From the NCBI RefSeq assembly GCF_018861065.1, contig NZ_JAHKQO010000007.1, positions 225,266-289,265 of the forward strand: a DNA stretch of 64,000 bases, in the 5' to 3' direction. A model generated the notes under the pieces. It did not search any database, was not told where the DNA came from, and saw nothing but the letters and a program-made list of their open reading frames with translations. Made by a program: the position numbers and the translations under genes. Positions 56,392 to 64,000 of this stretch are shown here, piece after piece; the stretch's first letter is position 1, and every line of letters begins with the position of its first letter. The stretch comes from Paraglaciecola arctica (lineage in GTDB: Bacteria; Pseudomonadota; Gammaproteobacteria; Enterobacterales; Alteromonadaceae).

Positions 56392-57618
56392 GTGAAATAC
56401 AGCAGACTAAGCGGGCAAGAAGGCAGGCAATACAGTATTAGCCTATTGTTTAATGCGAATAAGGTTTACGATCGTCAAGTCATTGAAGGTATCGGACATT
56501 ACTTACAATCTACCAAAGTAGATTGGGACGTATACCTCGAAGAAGACTGCTTAGCTCGATTAAACAATCTTGATAATTGGGAAGTGGATGGAATTATTGC
56601 CGACTTTGACGATCCAGTTATGCAAGCGGCATTGATTGATTCACCTATCCCAGTCATTGGAGTCGGTGGTTCCTACCAGTCGGCTGATGATTACCCGAAC
56701 GTGCCTTATGTGGCTACCGATAACGAAGCAGTGGTCAATTGCGCCTACCAGCATCTAAAACAAAAAGGCCTACAGCGATTCGCATTTTATGGTTTTCCAC
56801 CAGATGATGAGCACCGTTGGGCCTTAGAGCGCGAAAGGGCGATTGTTTCTTTATGTGAAAAAGACGGTTTCAAGTGTTCTGTTTACCGAGGTTATAAAAC
56901 TCAGCCAGATACTTGGCATTACAGTATGAATAGGTTAGCTGAATGGATTGAGAGTCTACCTTCACCTGTTGGTGTGATTGCCGTTACTGATGCGCGGGCA
57001 CGACATCTGCTACAAGCCTGTGATAAAACTAATCGTCTGGTACCTGACCAAGTTTCTATAGTAGGTATAGATGACGACGACATCGCTCGAAACCTAAGTA
57101 GAGTCAGTTTGAGTTCAGTCAGTCAAGGCTGTTTTGACATGGGGTTTCAAGCCGCAAAATTATTGCATCGCCAGCTTAATCGACAAAAAGTGGACAAACC
57201 CTCGGAGCAAAAAGCAAAATCACCACCACGAGTTCTGGTGCCACCCATAGGTATTATCCAGCGCCAGTCAACTGACTTTAAAGCCTTGCAAGATACCTAT
57301 GTCATTCAGGCTATGCACTATGTCCGGCAACATGCATGTAGAGGTATAAAGGTTGAGCAAGTGATTGATTATGTCGGTATTTCTCGCTCAAATCTGGAAC
57401 AACGTTTTGTGCAAGAATGTGGTCATAGCATACATACAGAAATTCACTATGAGAAGCTAAACAAAGCTTGTAAAATGTTAACTGAAACAGATACGGAATT
57501 GTCCGAAATAGCCAGCTCCTGTGGTTATCCCTCAATTCAGTATTTATATGCAGTGTTTAAAAAACACTTTGGGCAAACTCCCAAACAATACAAACGAAAC
57601 GCGGTAAATATGACCTAG
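56392..57618 (+). CDS. xylR: XylR, AraC-family xylose operon activator
   Basis: A 408-residue activator with a LacI-like periplasmic-binding ligand domain (about 10-285; ISLLFNANKVYDRQVIEGIG; VGIDDDDIARNLSRVSLSSV) fused to a C-terminal AraC-type DNA-binding domain (about 300-405; VEQVIDYVGISRSNLEQRFVQECGHS and IASSCGYPSIQYLYAVFKKHFGQTPKQYKR). That fusion is specific to XylR, which binds D-xylose. The start is GTG at 56392 with an AGAGG about 10 bases upstream. Divergent from xylBA. Confidence 0.93.
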   Translation: MKYSRLSGQEGRQYSISLLFNANKVYDRQVIEGIGHYLQSTKVDWDVYLEEDCLARLNNLDNWEVDGIIADFDDPVMQAALIDSPIPVIGVGGSYQSADDYPNVPYVATDNEAVVNCAYQHLKQKGLQRFAFYGFPPDDEHRWALERERAIVSLCEKDGFKCSVYRGYKTQPDTWHYSMNRLAEWIESLPSPVGVIAVTDARARHLLQACDKTNRLVPDQVSIVGIDDDDIARNLSRVSLSSVSQGCFDMGFQAAKLLHRQLNRQKVDKPSEQKAKSPPRVLVPPIGIIQRQSTDFKALQDTYVIQAMHYVRQHACRGIKVEQVIDYVGISRSNLEQRFVQECGHSIHTEIHYEKLNKACKMLTETDTELSEIASSCGYPSIQYLYAVFKKHFGQTPKQYKRNAVNMT

Positions 57619-57796
57619 ATGAAAGTTTAAACCTTACTAATTAGTGATTTTGTCTAGGTAAAAAATGTTTAGAGCCATTAGTTGAAGTGAACAATTTGTA
57701 AGAAAAACATAATTCTAGCTGTGTATGATGAAATATATTCGTATTTCGCATGGTCGTGTAGAGCATGTAAAAAAGTAATTATAATATAGGAAAACT

Positions 57797-58318
57797 ATGC
57801 TCAACTTTGCCATATCAATTGAGGACCAATTGGAAACGGTTCAACAGGCTAAAGCTTTTTTACACGACATCAGTGTTGAAAATTATCAATTGGTACTCAA
57901 TCCCCATTTTATTAGTAGCGCTGGCACACATATGCGGCATATATTGGATCATTATTGGGCGTTAAAAGACGGATTGAACCAAGGGTTAATTAACTACAAT
58001 TCACGGAATCGAAATTCTAGTATTGAATCATGTCCGCAAACGGCACTTGGAGAATGGCAAAAAATCGAATCATGGTTAACGGATGTCGATCATTTAGATG
58101 TCGATATGCCCCTTAACGTAGCCTGTGAAACCTCTATCAACAAAACTCAGAATACTCAGACTCAATCAACATTAGGACGCGAACTGGTGTTTGTTGCGAG
58201 TCATGCGATACATCACTTCTCTTTGTTGGCTGTGATTAATTCCCTGCTTGGCAACAAAGATGAGGCGCACTTTGGAATAGCTCCGAATACTGCATCATAT
58301 ATTCGTCAACAAGCTTAG
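57797..58318 (+). CDS. DinB-like metal-binding protein
   Basis: A 173-residue protein of the DinB/YfiT four-helix fold. Probable metal ligands are the His residues in GTHMRHILDHYWALK and SHAIHHFSLLAVIN, two of the three histidines of the family. The fold includes thiol (bacillithiol, mycothiol) transferases, but the gammaproteobacterial role is unknown. AGGAAAACT precedes the ATG. Monocistronic; gaps of about 180 and 210 bases flank it and hold nothing that I recognise. Confidence 0.75.
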   Translation: MLNFAISIEDQLETVQQAKAFLHDISVENYQLVLNPHFISSAGTHMRHILDHYWALKDGLNQGLINYNSRNRNSSIESCPQTALGEWQKIESWLTDVDHLDVDMPLNVACETSINKTQNTQTQSTLGRELVFVASHAIHHFSLLAVINSLLGNKDEAHFGIAPNTASYIRQQA

Positions 58319-58527
58319 TTGCCTATTTAAAACTTATGCTGATTTATCGAAAGCCTGAGGTCTGAAAAATAAACCCAATCAAACTCGACCCAATTGCAAT
58401 TTGTTATTCACTGATTCATTGATCTAGCACATTCCTCGACTCGCTTTGTTGCTGGTAATTAAACGCTAAAACGCGGATAATTACGGGACATATTTCCACA
58501 ACATATTTGTAGTAAGGATTTTTTGCA

Positions 58528-58863
58528 ATGAGTGAGTTACCTCAATGTCCCCAGTGCGGTTCAACATATACTTATGAAGACCGTGATATGTACGTTTGTC
58601 CTGAATGCGCGTATGAGTGGCCCCAGTCTGGTGAAGTAGATGAAGATGAAAAGGTAATAAAAGATTCAAACGGTAATGTTTTAGCTGATGGCGATACAAT
58701 TACAGTAATTAAAGATCTCAAAATAAAAGGCTCCTCATCTGTGGTCAAAGTGGGAACTAAAGTCAAGAATATTCGATTGGTTGATGGTGATCATGACATT
58801 GATTGCAAAATTGACGGTATTGGAGCGATGAAACTCAAGTCGGAGTTTGTTAAAAAGGTTTAA
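58528..58863 (+). CDS. yjdM: YjdM (PhnA) zinc-ribbon protein
   Basis: A 111-residue soluble protein with an N-terminal zinc ribbon ([25 protein letters not shown], four Cys, residues 7-31 approximately) and the YjdM domain ([55 protein letters not shown]). Formerly called PhnA, it is not part of the phosphonate lyase, and its role is unclear. A SpoIIAA-like gene begins 2 bases after its stop, so they share a transcript. Confidence 0.93.
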   Translation: MSELPQCPQCGSTYTYEDRDMYVCPECAYEWPQSGEVDEDEKVIKDSNGNVLADGDTITVIKDLKIKGSSSVVKVGTKVKNIRLVDGDHDIDCKIDGIGAMKLKSEFVKKV

Positions 58864-58865
58864 CA

Positions 58866-59318
58866 ATGAGTAATAGCAGGTTTCCAGCACATGGTTCTAT
58901 GCGGCTTTCTATTCAAGGTCAGTTACTTATAGTTGAAGGTTCTGGTCCCGGAAATATAGAAATGGTTCAAGAATATCAGCAACAAGTTGTGGGGCTGCGT
59001 AAACAAATTATGCATGCTCCATGGGTTAGCCTCGCATTGCTTAGCGGCACACCATTAGTTTCACCTGAAGCTAAAGAGTTATTTATTCAGGTAGTCAAAC
59101 AAGCCAAGTCTATGAATTTGCGAGCGACTGCTGTGGTATTCATCGAGATGGAATCTGCTGATCTAGTTCGTCAATTTTGGCGAGAAATTTATACAAGTGC
59201 TGGATTAAAGTTTAGTTTTTTTGACACTGAAAACGAAGCCCGTGATTGGCTGCAAAGTGTGTTAGAAAACGATTCAAACACAGATATTGAACAATCATCA
59301 TCGGATGTTAGGCATTAG
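58866..59318 (+). CDS. SpoIIAA/STAS-like hypothetical protein
   Basis: A 150-residue soluble protein beginning with a beta strand pattern (MRLSIQGQLLIVEGSGPGN) and the segment HAPWVSLALLSGTPLVSPEAKELF followed by LRATAVVFIEME and FFDTENEARDWLQ. This pattern resembles SpoIIAA-like/STAS-like proteins often attached to lipid or stress functions. The C-terminus is a disordered acidic tail. It follows yjdM by 2 bases. Confidence 0.6.
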   Translation: MSNSRFPAHGSMRLSIQGQLLIVEGSGPGNIEMVQEYQQQVVGLRKQIMHAPWVSLALLSGTPLVSPEAKELFIQVVKQAKSMNLRATAVVFIEMESADLVRQFWREIYTSAGLKFSFFDTENEARDWLQSVLENDSNTDIEQSSSDVRH

Positions 59319-59457
59319 AATTTAACTGTTAAATTTGACAATAGTTAGCAGATTTCTAACTATCTCGAATTTGGTCATGAAACAAAGGCGTAGTTATAGT
59401 TCATCGCCTAATTTGTCACTAAATTATGCGAGCCGTTTATTCATTGTATTAAAATAA

Positions 59458-59480
59458 CGGTTTGTATAAAATTCAAACCG
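59458..59480. repeat. Small dyad in the SulP leader
   Basis: CGGTTTG (59458-59464) and CAAACCG (59474-59480) are complementary across a 9-base spacer, about 137 bases before the SulP gene in a 299-base gap that otherwise shows nothing I can name. A possible operator or leader hairpin. Confidence 0.35.
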
Positions 59481-59617
59481 ACATAACGTCAAATGTGACA
59501 AATGAGAATTACGTCCCGTAAATTAGCTCTCCTTCTTAATGCGCCAATTTAGGTGTAATTTTTACAAAACACATATTATTTCCCTTTGGGACTCATGAAC
59601 ATTATTAGGTAGTCTGC

Positions 59618-61108
59618 ATGGTTGAACACATTCAAAGAGATTGGCTTTCAAATATTCGGGGTGATGTGCTTGCTGGAATTGTAGTGGCATTAGCACTTAT
59701 TCCTGAAGCCATCGCTTTTTCTATTATTGCAGGTGTTGATCCAAAAGTTGGACTTTACGCGTCGTTTTGCATTGCGGTAATCATTGCATTTGTAGGCGGG
59801 CGCCCTGGAATGATCTCTGCTGCTACTGGTGCCATGGCGTTATTGATGGTGACTTTAGTGAAAGACCATGGTTTGGAATATTTGTTGGCGGCAACCTTGC
59901 TTACCGGGGTGCTGCAGATATTTGCTGGTTATCTCAAACTCGGTGAATTGATGCGCTTTGTATCCCGCTCTGTGGTGACGGGTTTTGTTAACGCCCTCGC
60001 CATCTTAATTTTTATGGCGCAACTACCTGAGCTTATTGATGTGACTTGGCATGTTTACGCTATGACTGCAGCTGGCCTTGGCATTATTTATCTTTTTCCC
60101 TATTTACCGGTTATTGGAAAAGCGGTGCCGTCTCCCTTGGTATGTATAGTGTCAATGACATTTGTGGCGGTTCTAATGGGCTTAGACATCCGTACCGTGG
60201 GCGATATGGGGGAATTGCCAGACACCTTACCGGTTTTTCTGTGGCCGGATGTGCCGCTTAATTTAGAAACACTAAGTATTATTTTACCCTATTCAATCGG
60301 CCTAGCTGTTGTGGGCCTTTTGGAATCCATGATGACGGCTACAATCGTAGATGACCTAACCGACACCACTAGTGATCGCAACAAGGAATGCAAAGGGCAA
60401 GGTATGGCTAATATAGGCGCTGGTTTGTTAGGAGGAATGGCAGGATGCGCTATGATCGGGCAGTCCATCATCAATGTTAAGTCTGGTGGACGAGGCAGAC
60501 TTTCCACCTTTGTGGCAGGCGCATTTCTGTTAGTGATGGTGGTTTTCCTCGATGATTGGTTACGTCTTATCCCCATGGCGGCATTAGTAGCAGTAATGAT
60601 TATGGTGTCAATTGGTACGTTTTCGTGGTCTTCAATTAGAGACTTGCGTACTAACCCTATTTCTTCAAGCATTGTAATGATATCTACAGTGATTGTTGTT
60701 GTGGCAACCCATAATTTAGCCTTGGGTGTACTCGTTGGTGTATTGCTAGCTACGTTGTTTTTCGCCAATAAAATTGGACGTTTTATGGTGGTTAAATCTG
60801 ATTTTTCAAAATCAGAAAATACCAGAACGTACGAAGTGATTGGGCAGATATTTTTTGCTTCTGCAGAACAATTTATCAAGTCATTTGATTTTAAAGAAGC
60901 GGCTGAACAGGTAGTGATTGACCTTACTCACGCCCATTTCTGGGATATCACCTCAGTGTCCTCATTAGATAAAGTGGTGATTAAGTTTAGGCGTGAAGGC
61001 GCTACTGTGAGCATCATAGGTATGAATGAAGCCACAGCAACAGTGGTCGACAAGTTTGGGGTGCACAATGACCCCAAAGAAGTTGATAAATTGTTAGGCG
61101 GACATTAA
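59618..61108 (+). CDS. SulP-family anion transporter with STAS domain
   Basis: A 496-residue inner-membrane transporter of the SLC26/SulP family (sulfate, bicarbonate or other anions). The start [42 protein letters not shown] is the family hallmark, and [29 protein letters not shown] is the second. About 10-12 membrane segments lead to a C-terminal STAS domain (about 400-496; [30 protein letters not shown]). The coupling with a Usp gene 10 bases downstream is the pattern seen around bicarbonate-type SulP proteins, but the anion is not determined. Confidence 0.88.
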   Translation: MVEHIQRDWLSNIRGDVLAGIVVALALIPEAIAFSIIAGVDPKVGLYASFCIAVIIAFVGGRPGMISAATGAMALLMVTLVKDHGLEYLLAATLLTGVLQIFAGYLKLGELMRFVSRSVVTGFVNALAILIFMAQLPELIDVTWHVYAMTAAGLGIIYLFPYLPVIGKAVPSPLVCIVSMTFVAVLMGLDIRTVGDMGELPDTLPVFLWPDVPLNLETLSIILPYSIGLAVVGLLESMMTATIVDDLTDTTSDRNKECKGQGMANIGAGLLGGMAGCAMIGQSIINVKSGGRGRLSTFVAGAFLLVMVVFLDDWLRLIPMAALVAVMIMVSIGTFSWSSIRDLRTNPISSSIVMISTVIVVVATHNLALGVLVGVLLATLFFANKIGRFMVVKSDFSKSENTRTYEVIGQIFFASAEQFIKSFDFKEAAEQVVIDLTHAHFWDITSVSSLDKVVIKFRREGATVSIIGMNEATATVVDKFGVHNDPKEVDKLLGGH

Positions 61109-61118
61109 GGAACAAGTA

Positions 61119-61970
61119 ATGACAAAAATAATGACCTGTGTGGATGGTTCTGCAATAACAGATGCCGTTACTGACGCGGCAATTTGGGCTTCAAAAAAAC
61201 TCAATAAGCCAATATGTTTTTTACATACACTGGAAAAGGAACAACAACACGGCGCCGACGACTTTTCGGGGGCCATTGGGCTTGGTGCTCGGTCTGCATT
61301 GCTAGAAGAAATGACTCTGTTAGATGAAAAAAGAGGCAAAATAGCGCTACAGTTAGGAAAGGAGTTACTCAATACTGTCTCTCAAAAAGCACATAGCGCG
61401 GGTGTTAAAGATGTAGAAATGATGCAACGTCATGGGGATATCGTCGACGCCACTGAAGACTTATATGATAAAACTCGACTCATTGTTGTTGGTCGATGTG
61501 GTGAAGGTCATGACGGTAACTTTAGTGCTCTAGGATCTCATGTAGAAACCTTGCTTCGCAAAGCTTGTCATCCAGTGTTAATTGTTCCTGCCAAGTTCAA
61601 TCTACCCAGCTCTTTTATGGTGGCATATGATGGTAGAGATACTGCTGACATAGCGCTGCAAAAGGTGATAGAGGGAGGTTTGTTGCATGGATTACACTGT
61701 CACTTAGTATCAGTTAAGAATAATGAGACTGAGTTAAAAGATAAACTTGATCTAGCCAAACAAAGGATGCAAGACGAAGGTTTTACGGTGTCGTCTGCGT
61801 TTATTGAGGGTGATATTCATCAGTCACTTATGCAGTACAAAACCGCTAATAAGATAGATTTGATGGTAATGGGAGCTTTTGCCCATTCTAAATTACGGCG
61901 GTTTTTTGTGGGTAGCAATACGCTCAAAATGCTGGAACATTGTGATGTACCTTTAATAGTGCTTCGTTAG
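61119..61970 (+). CDS. Tandem universal stress protein
   Basis: A 283-residue protein made of two Usp domains (about 1-155 and 160-283). Each ends in the usual nucleotide-binding region: RLIVVGRCGEGHDGNFSALGSHVETLLRKACHPVLIVP in the first and DLMVMGAFAHSKLRRFFVGSNTLKMLEHCDVPLIVL in the second. The second is the better match to the ATP-binding G-x2-G-x9-G-S/T pattern. It is cotranscribed with the SulP transporter, so it may gate or sense its activity. AAGGAA lies upstream of the ATG. Confidence 0.88.
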   Translation: MTKIMTCVDGSAITDAVTDAAIWASKKLNKPICFLHTLEKEQQHGADDFSGAIGLGARSALLEEMTLLDEKRGKIALQLGKELLNTVSQKAHSAGVKDVEMMQRHGDIVDATEDLYDKTRLIVVGRCGEGHDGNFSALGSHVETLLRKACHPVLIVPAKFNLPSSFMVAYDGRDTADIALQKVIEGGLLHGLHCHLVSVKNNETELKDKLDLAKQRMQDEGFTVSSAFIEGDIHQSLMQYKTANKIDLMVMGAFAHSKLRRFFVGSNTLKMLEHCDVPLIVLR

Positions 61971-62016
61971 CAGTCGAGTTTGTTGCTGTATCCGCTTTAT
62001 TTTCACCGCCTAGCAT

Positions 62017-63765
62017 CTATGGCGTTATTTCGGCGTCTTTATACGCTAACCAGTTTTCACCTAGATATAATTTAAGTAATTTATGCGGTGCCCGAGGCAA
62101 ATCCACACTAAGTAACAATCCAGGGGTATGGTTAAAACTTTTATCAATACCTAAACAATGAAAAACCGCACCTAGTTTGTTGTAGTGCTTTAGTAAAATA
62201 GGTACATCTTTGCCGTCTGGTTCAATTCCTTTGAGTAAAGCCGGGAGATGCTCTTTTAGTCCATATTGTTTGGCAAAATCTTGTACTTCAGGATGCAGCT
62301 GGTGTGAGAAGGGCGTTATAGGAGCCACTTTGTCAGTAGGGGTTACCATGGCTTGTTGGATAACGGCTGCACTGCGAACATCATATAATTTACTAATTGA
62401 CACTGTGCCATACAAAGTCCGGTATTGGGGGTATTGGCAAACAAACGCGCCAATGCCTCGCCACAATAAAAACAACCCTAAAAAACTACGTTGATATTCG
62501 GGAATTAAGAAAGAGCGTCCCATTTCTAAACAAGGTTGTTGTTGGTTTACAAACTCAGGACCAAAATCAAACATTCGATTTAAGTATAAATTGTCTATAT
62601 TTCCATCGGATAACAACTTGTCGGTCTGCCCCATTCGGTATGCTCCGATTATTTGCCCAGTTTCGGTTTTAGTGACAAACAAATGGGTATAGGTAGCGTC
62701 GAAGTGGTCGGTATCGAGAGGTTCACCGCTGCCTTCGTTATGTTCGCGAAACACCTTTTCCCGTAGACGCGCGATTTCATTTACTGTGTTTGGTATTTGA
62801 TTTTGATAGCCAAAATAGACAGAGAAATTTTTATGATCAAGTAAGTGTTGTTCCTTAGGCAGTTGCCTAAGTTCCTGTAAAATTATTTCTCCTGAGATAG
62901 TTTGTGCAAGAGGTTGTTGCTTTGTGACGAGATCCGCTGGCCATTGTTGTTGTAAATTAGGATCAAGTAAATAACTTTGCGCGCGAAACAATTCCGTTTG
63001 TGTGTCAATTTGAATGTGTTTTGCATAATGTTTGGCTGCAATGGGGTGTCCTGCTGTAACTGTTATTTGAGCATTGCGTTTGTTGATTAATTCTCGAGGT
63101 AACATCAACATTCGAAATCGAAAGTACACACGTCCCAAACGATAAAATAATGGGCTATTAAAGCCACTCACAAATATCGGTAAATACTGTGCATTTACGC
63201 GGTTGGTTATGCTGGCAACCAATCTATTCCAGTTATGATCGGCGATTCGTTGCGTATCTTTATGATAATAACTGACCCGTCCTGCGGGGAAAATAAGTAA
63301 GGCTCCGCCAGATTTTACATGTTTTAAGCAGGCACGAATTGAAGGGGAATTCTTGGGGTTGCCCTCTGAGAGCGGGTTAGTAAAAATGAAGTAGTCTTCA
63401 AGTTCCGAAAAAATTTTCAATCCTTGGTTAGCCATCACTTTGATGTCTGGGCGCACTTTTTCGATTGCCCAAGCTAGAAAAACGCCTTCAATTCCCCCGA
63501 ATGGGTGATTACTAGCCAATACTAGTGGACCCGACTTGGGAATATTGGCGTGTAGTGCTTCTAGCCCAGATAATTGGATATTAAGTCCATCCAATAGCTT
63601 TTTTGAAAAACTCGTTTTGTCTAACCCAGCAAGACCATTTTCACGGTATAAGTCATCTAACTTATTGATTGCCAATATACGATCTAATAATTTGATGAGT
63701 GTTGTGTTAAGGAAGTTTTTTTTATTATCCGGGACTACATTTAGCAGGCTGATGGCTGCAGGCAT
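62017..63765 (-). CDS. PlsC-type acyltransferase fused to OlsB-like GNAT (OlsF-like)
   Basis: A 582-residue two-domain enzyme. The N-terminal half (about 60-260) is a PlsC-like O-acyltransferase with LASNHPFGGIEGVF (the HxxxxD-type catalytic His) and LLIFPAGRVSYY. The C-terminal half (about 310-480) resembles OlsB N-acyltransferases: REKVFREHNEGSGEPLDTDHFDATYTHLFV, GAYRMGQ, LEMGRSFLIPEYQRS and LLWRGIGAFV. The same fusion in Serratia (OlsF) makes ornithine lipids from ornithine, 3-hydroxyacyl-ACP and acyl-ACP, so that is the likely role. ATG 63765 is chosen over TTG 63780. Monocistronic. Confidence 0.75.
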   Translation of the reverse strand: MPAAISLLNVVPDNKKNFLNTTLIKLLDRILAINKLDDLYRENGLAGLDKTSFSKKLLDGLNIQLSGLEALHANIPKSGPLVLASNHPFGGIEGVFLAWAIEKVRPDIKVMANQGLKIFSELEDYFIFTNPLSEGNPKNSPSIRACLKHVKSGGALLIFPAGRVSYYHKDTQRIADHNWNRLVASITNRVNAQYLPIFVSGFNSPLFYRLGRVYFRFRMLMLPRELINKRNAQITVTAGHPIAAKHYAKHIQIDTQTELFRAQSYLLDPNLQQQWPADLVTKQQPLAQTISGEIILQELRQLPKEQHLLDHKNFSVYFGYQNQIPNTVNEIARLREKVFREHNEGSGEPLDTDHFDATYTHLFVTKTETGQIIGAYRMGQTDKLLSDGNIDNLYLNRMFDFGPEFVNQQQPCLEMGRSFLIPEYQRSFLGLFLLWRGIGAFVCQYPQYRTLYGTVSISKLYDVRSAAVIQQAMVTPTDKVAPITPFSHQLHPEVQDFAKQYGLKEHLPALLKGIEPDGKDVPILLKHYNKLGAVFHCLGIDKSFNHTPGLLLSVDLPRAPHKLLKLYLGENWLAYKDAEITP

Positions 63766-63930
63766 AAAACAATTCCACAAACGAGATGACCAATTTATGG
63801 CGTCAATAGTGCTTTATTTTTTAGAATAATTCAGTAAGTTCTTGAGTCAAATCAAGCTATGTGTTCTGAGTTTGGGTTACAATGTGTCGCTACCTTAAAA
63901 GTATCCTTAACAAAAACAAAAGGTTAGGCC

Positions 63931-64000
63931 TTATTGTTTGTTAGACCACTTTTTGAATGCAGGTGGTATTGGAAGTGATGGCCGATTTCGAATTTGGGTT
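63931..64000 (-). CDS. Possible C-terminal end of a gene cut by the right edge
   Basis: On the minus strand a frame with no stop from the window edge ends in TAA at 63931-63933 and encodes RNRPSLPIPPAFKKWSNKQ at the C-terminus. The composition looks protein-like, but only 22 residues are visible and no family can be named. It could also be chance. Confidence 0.3.
   Translation of the reverse strand, partial: TQIRNRPSLPIPPAFKKWSNKQ

Noticed and set aside
60289-60879. A 196-codon minus-strand frame inside the SulP gene
   Set aside because: The plus-strand SulP protein has clear family motifs throughout; the opposite frame is low in hydrophobic cores and without motifs.

Overview
The window looks like ordinary chromosome of a marine gammaproteobacterium of the Alteromonadales, most likely near Paraglaciecola/Glaciecola/Alteromonas. 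I infer this from the proteins (YgiM/YgiF, MutH-RppH, PtsP-ThyA, RapA and RluA of gammaproteobacterial type), the AT-rich composition, and the large sugar-type TonB receptor paired with a flavin halogenase and a LacI regulator. I see no rRNA, tRNA, CRISPR array, insertion sequence or prophage.

Layout. 1-2.5 kb: ispD (cut by the left edge), ftsB, ygiM and divergent ygiF. 2.7-5.8 kb: an acetolactate-synthase-like enzyme and an aldehyde dehydrogenase in a two-gene operon. 5.9-10.6 kb: housekeeping block mutH / rppH-ptsP-thyA, with no lgt between ptsP and thyA. 10.6-13.9 kb: a receiver-CheC protein, a PAS-type diguanylate cyclase and an AmpG-like permease. 13.9-21.2 kb: a small hypothetical, a DUF3530 hydrolase, GNAT, rluA, rapA and a PIN-PhoH protein. 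21.2-28.2 kb: the most notable locus, uxuB-gntK-larA-like-larC-larE-larB followed by an ExuR/UxuR-type GntR regulator. 28-36 kb: small accessory genes, including a collagen-repeat lipoprotein behind a phased array of PhoB-type repeats, and a membrane XRE regulator translationally coupled to a PhyH-type dioxygenase. 36-39 kb: a short-Q-loop bd oxidase (cydAB) and a GbsR-type regulator with a long palindrome at its start. 39.7-46.9 kb: a hybrid histidine kinase, a giant membrane sensor-like protein and an AsmA-like protein. 47.4-57.6 kb: sugar island of TonB receptor, flavin halogenase, LacI, then xylAB and divergent xylR. 57.8-63.8 kb: DinB, YjdM, a SpoIIAA-like protein, a SulP transporter with a double Usp protein, and a PlsC-GNAT fusion resembling ornithine-lipid synthase OlsF.

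How genes may work together. The lar locus encodes a nickel-pincer hydroxyacid epimerase together with all three cofactor-making proteins (LarB, LarC, LarE), placed with a mannonate/fructuronate oxidoreductase, a gluconokinase and a hexuronate-type repressor. The simplest reading is fructuronate -> D-mannonate (UxuB) -> D-gluconate (LarA homologue as C2 epimerase) -> 6-phosphogluconate (GntK). This would bypass mannonate dehydratase and KDG kinase. It is an inference from gene content and conserved residues, not a demonstrated pathway. The xyl genes form a standard xylose route to xylulose 5-phosphate, and the neighbouring TonB receptor is a candidate uptake system for a related plant or algal glycan fragment.
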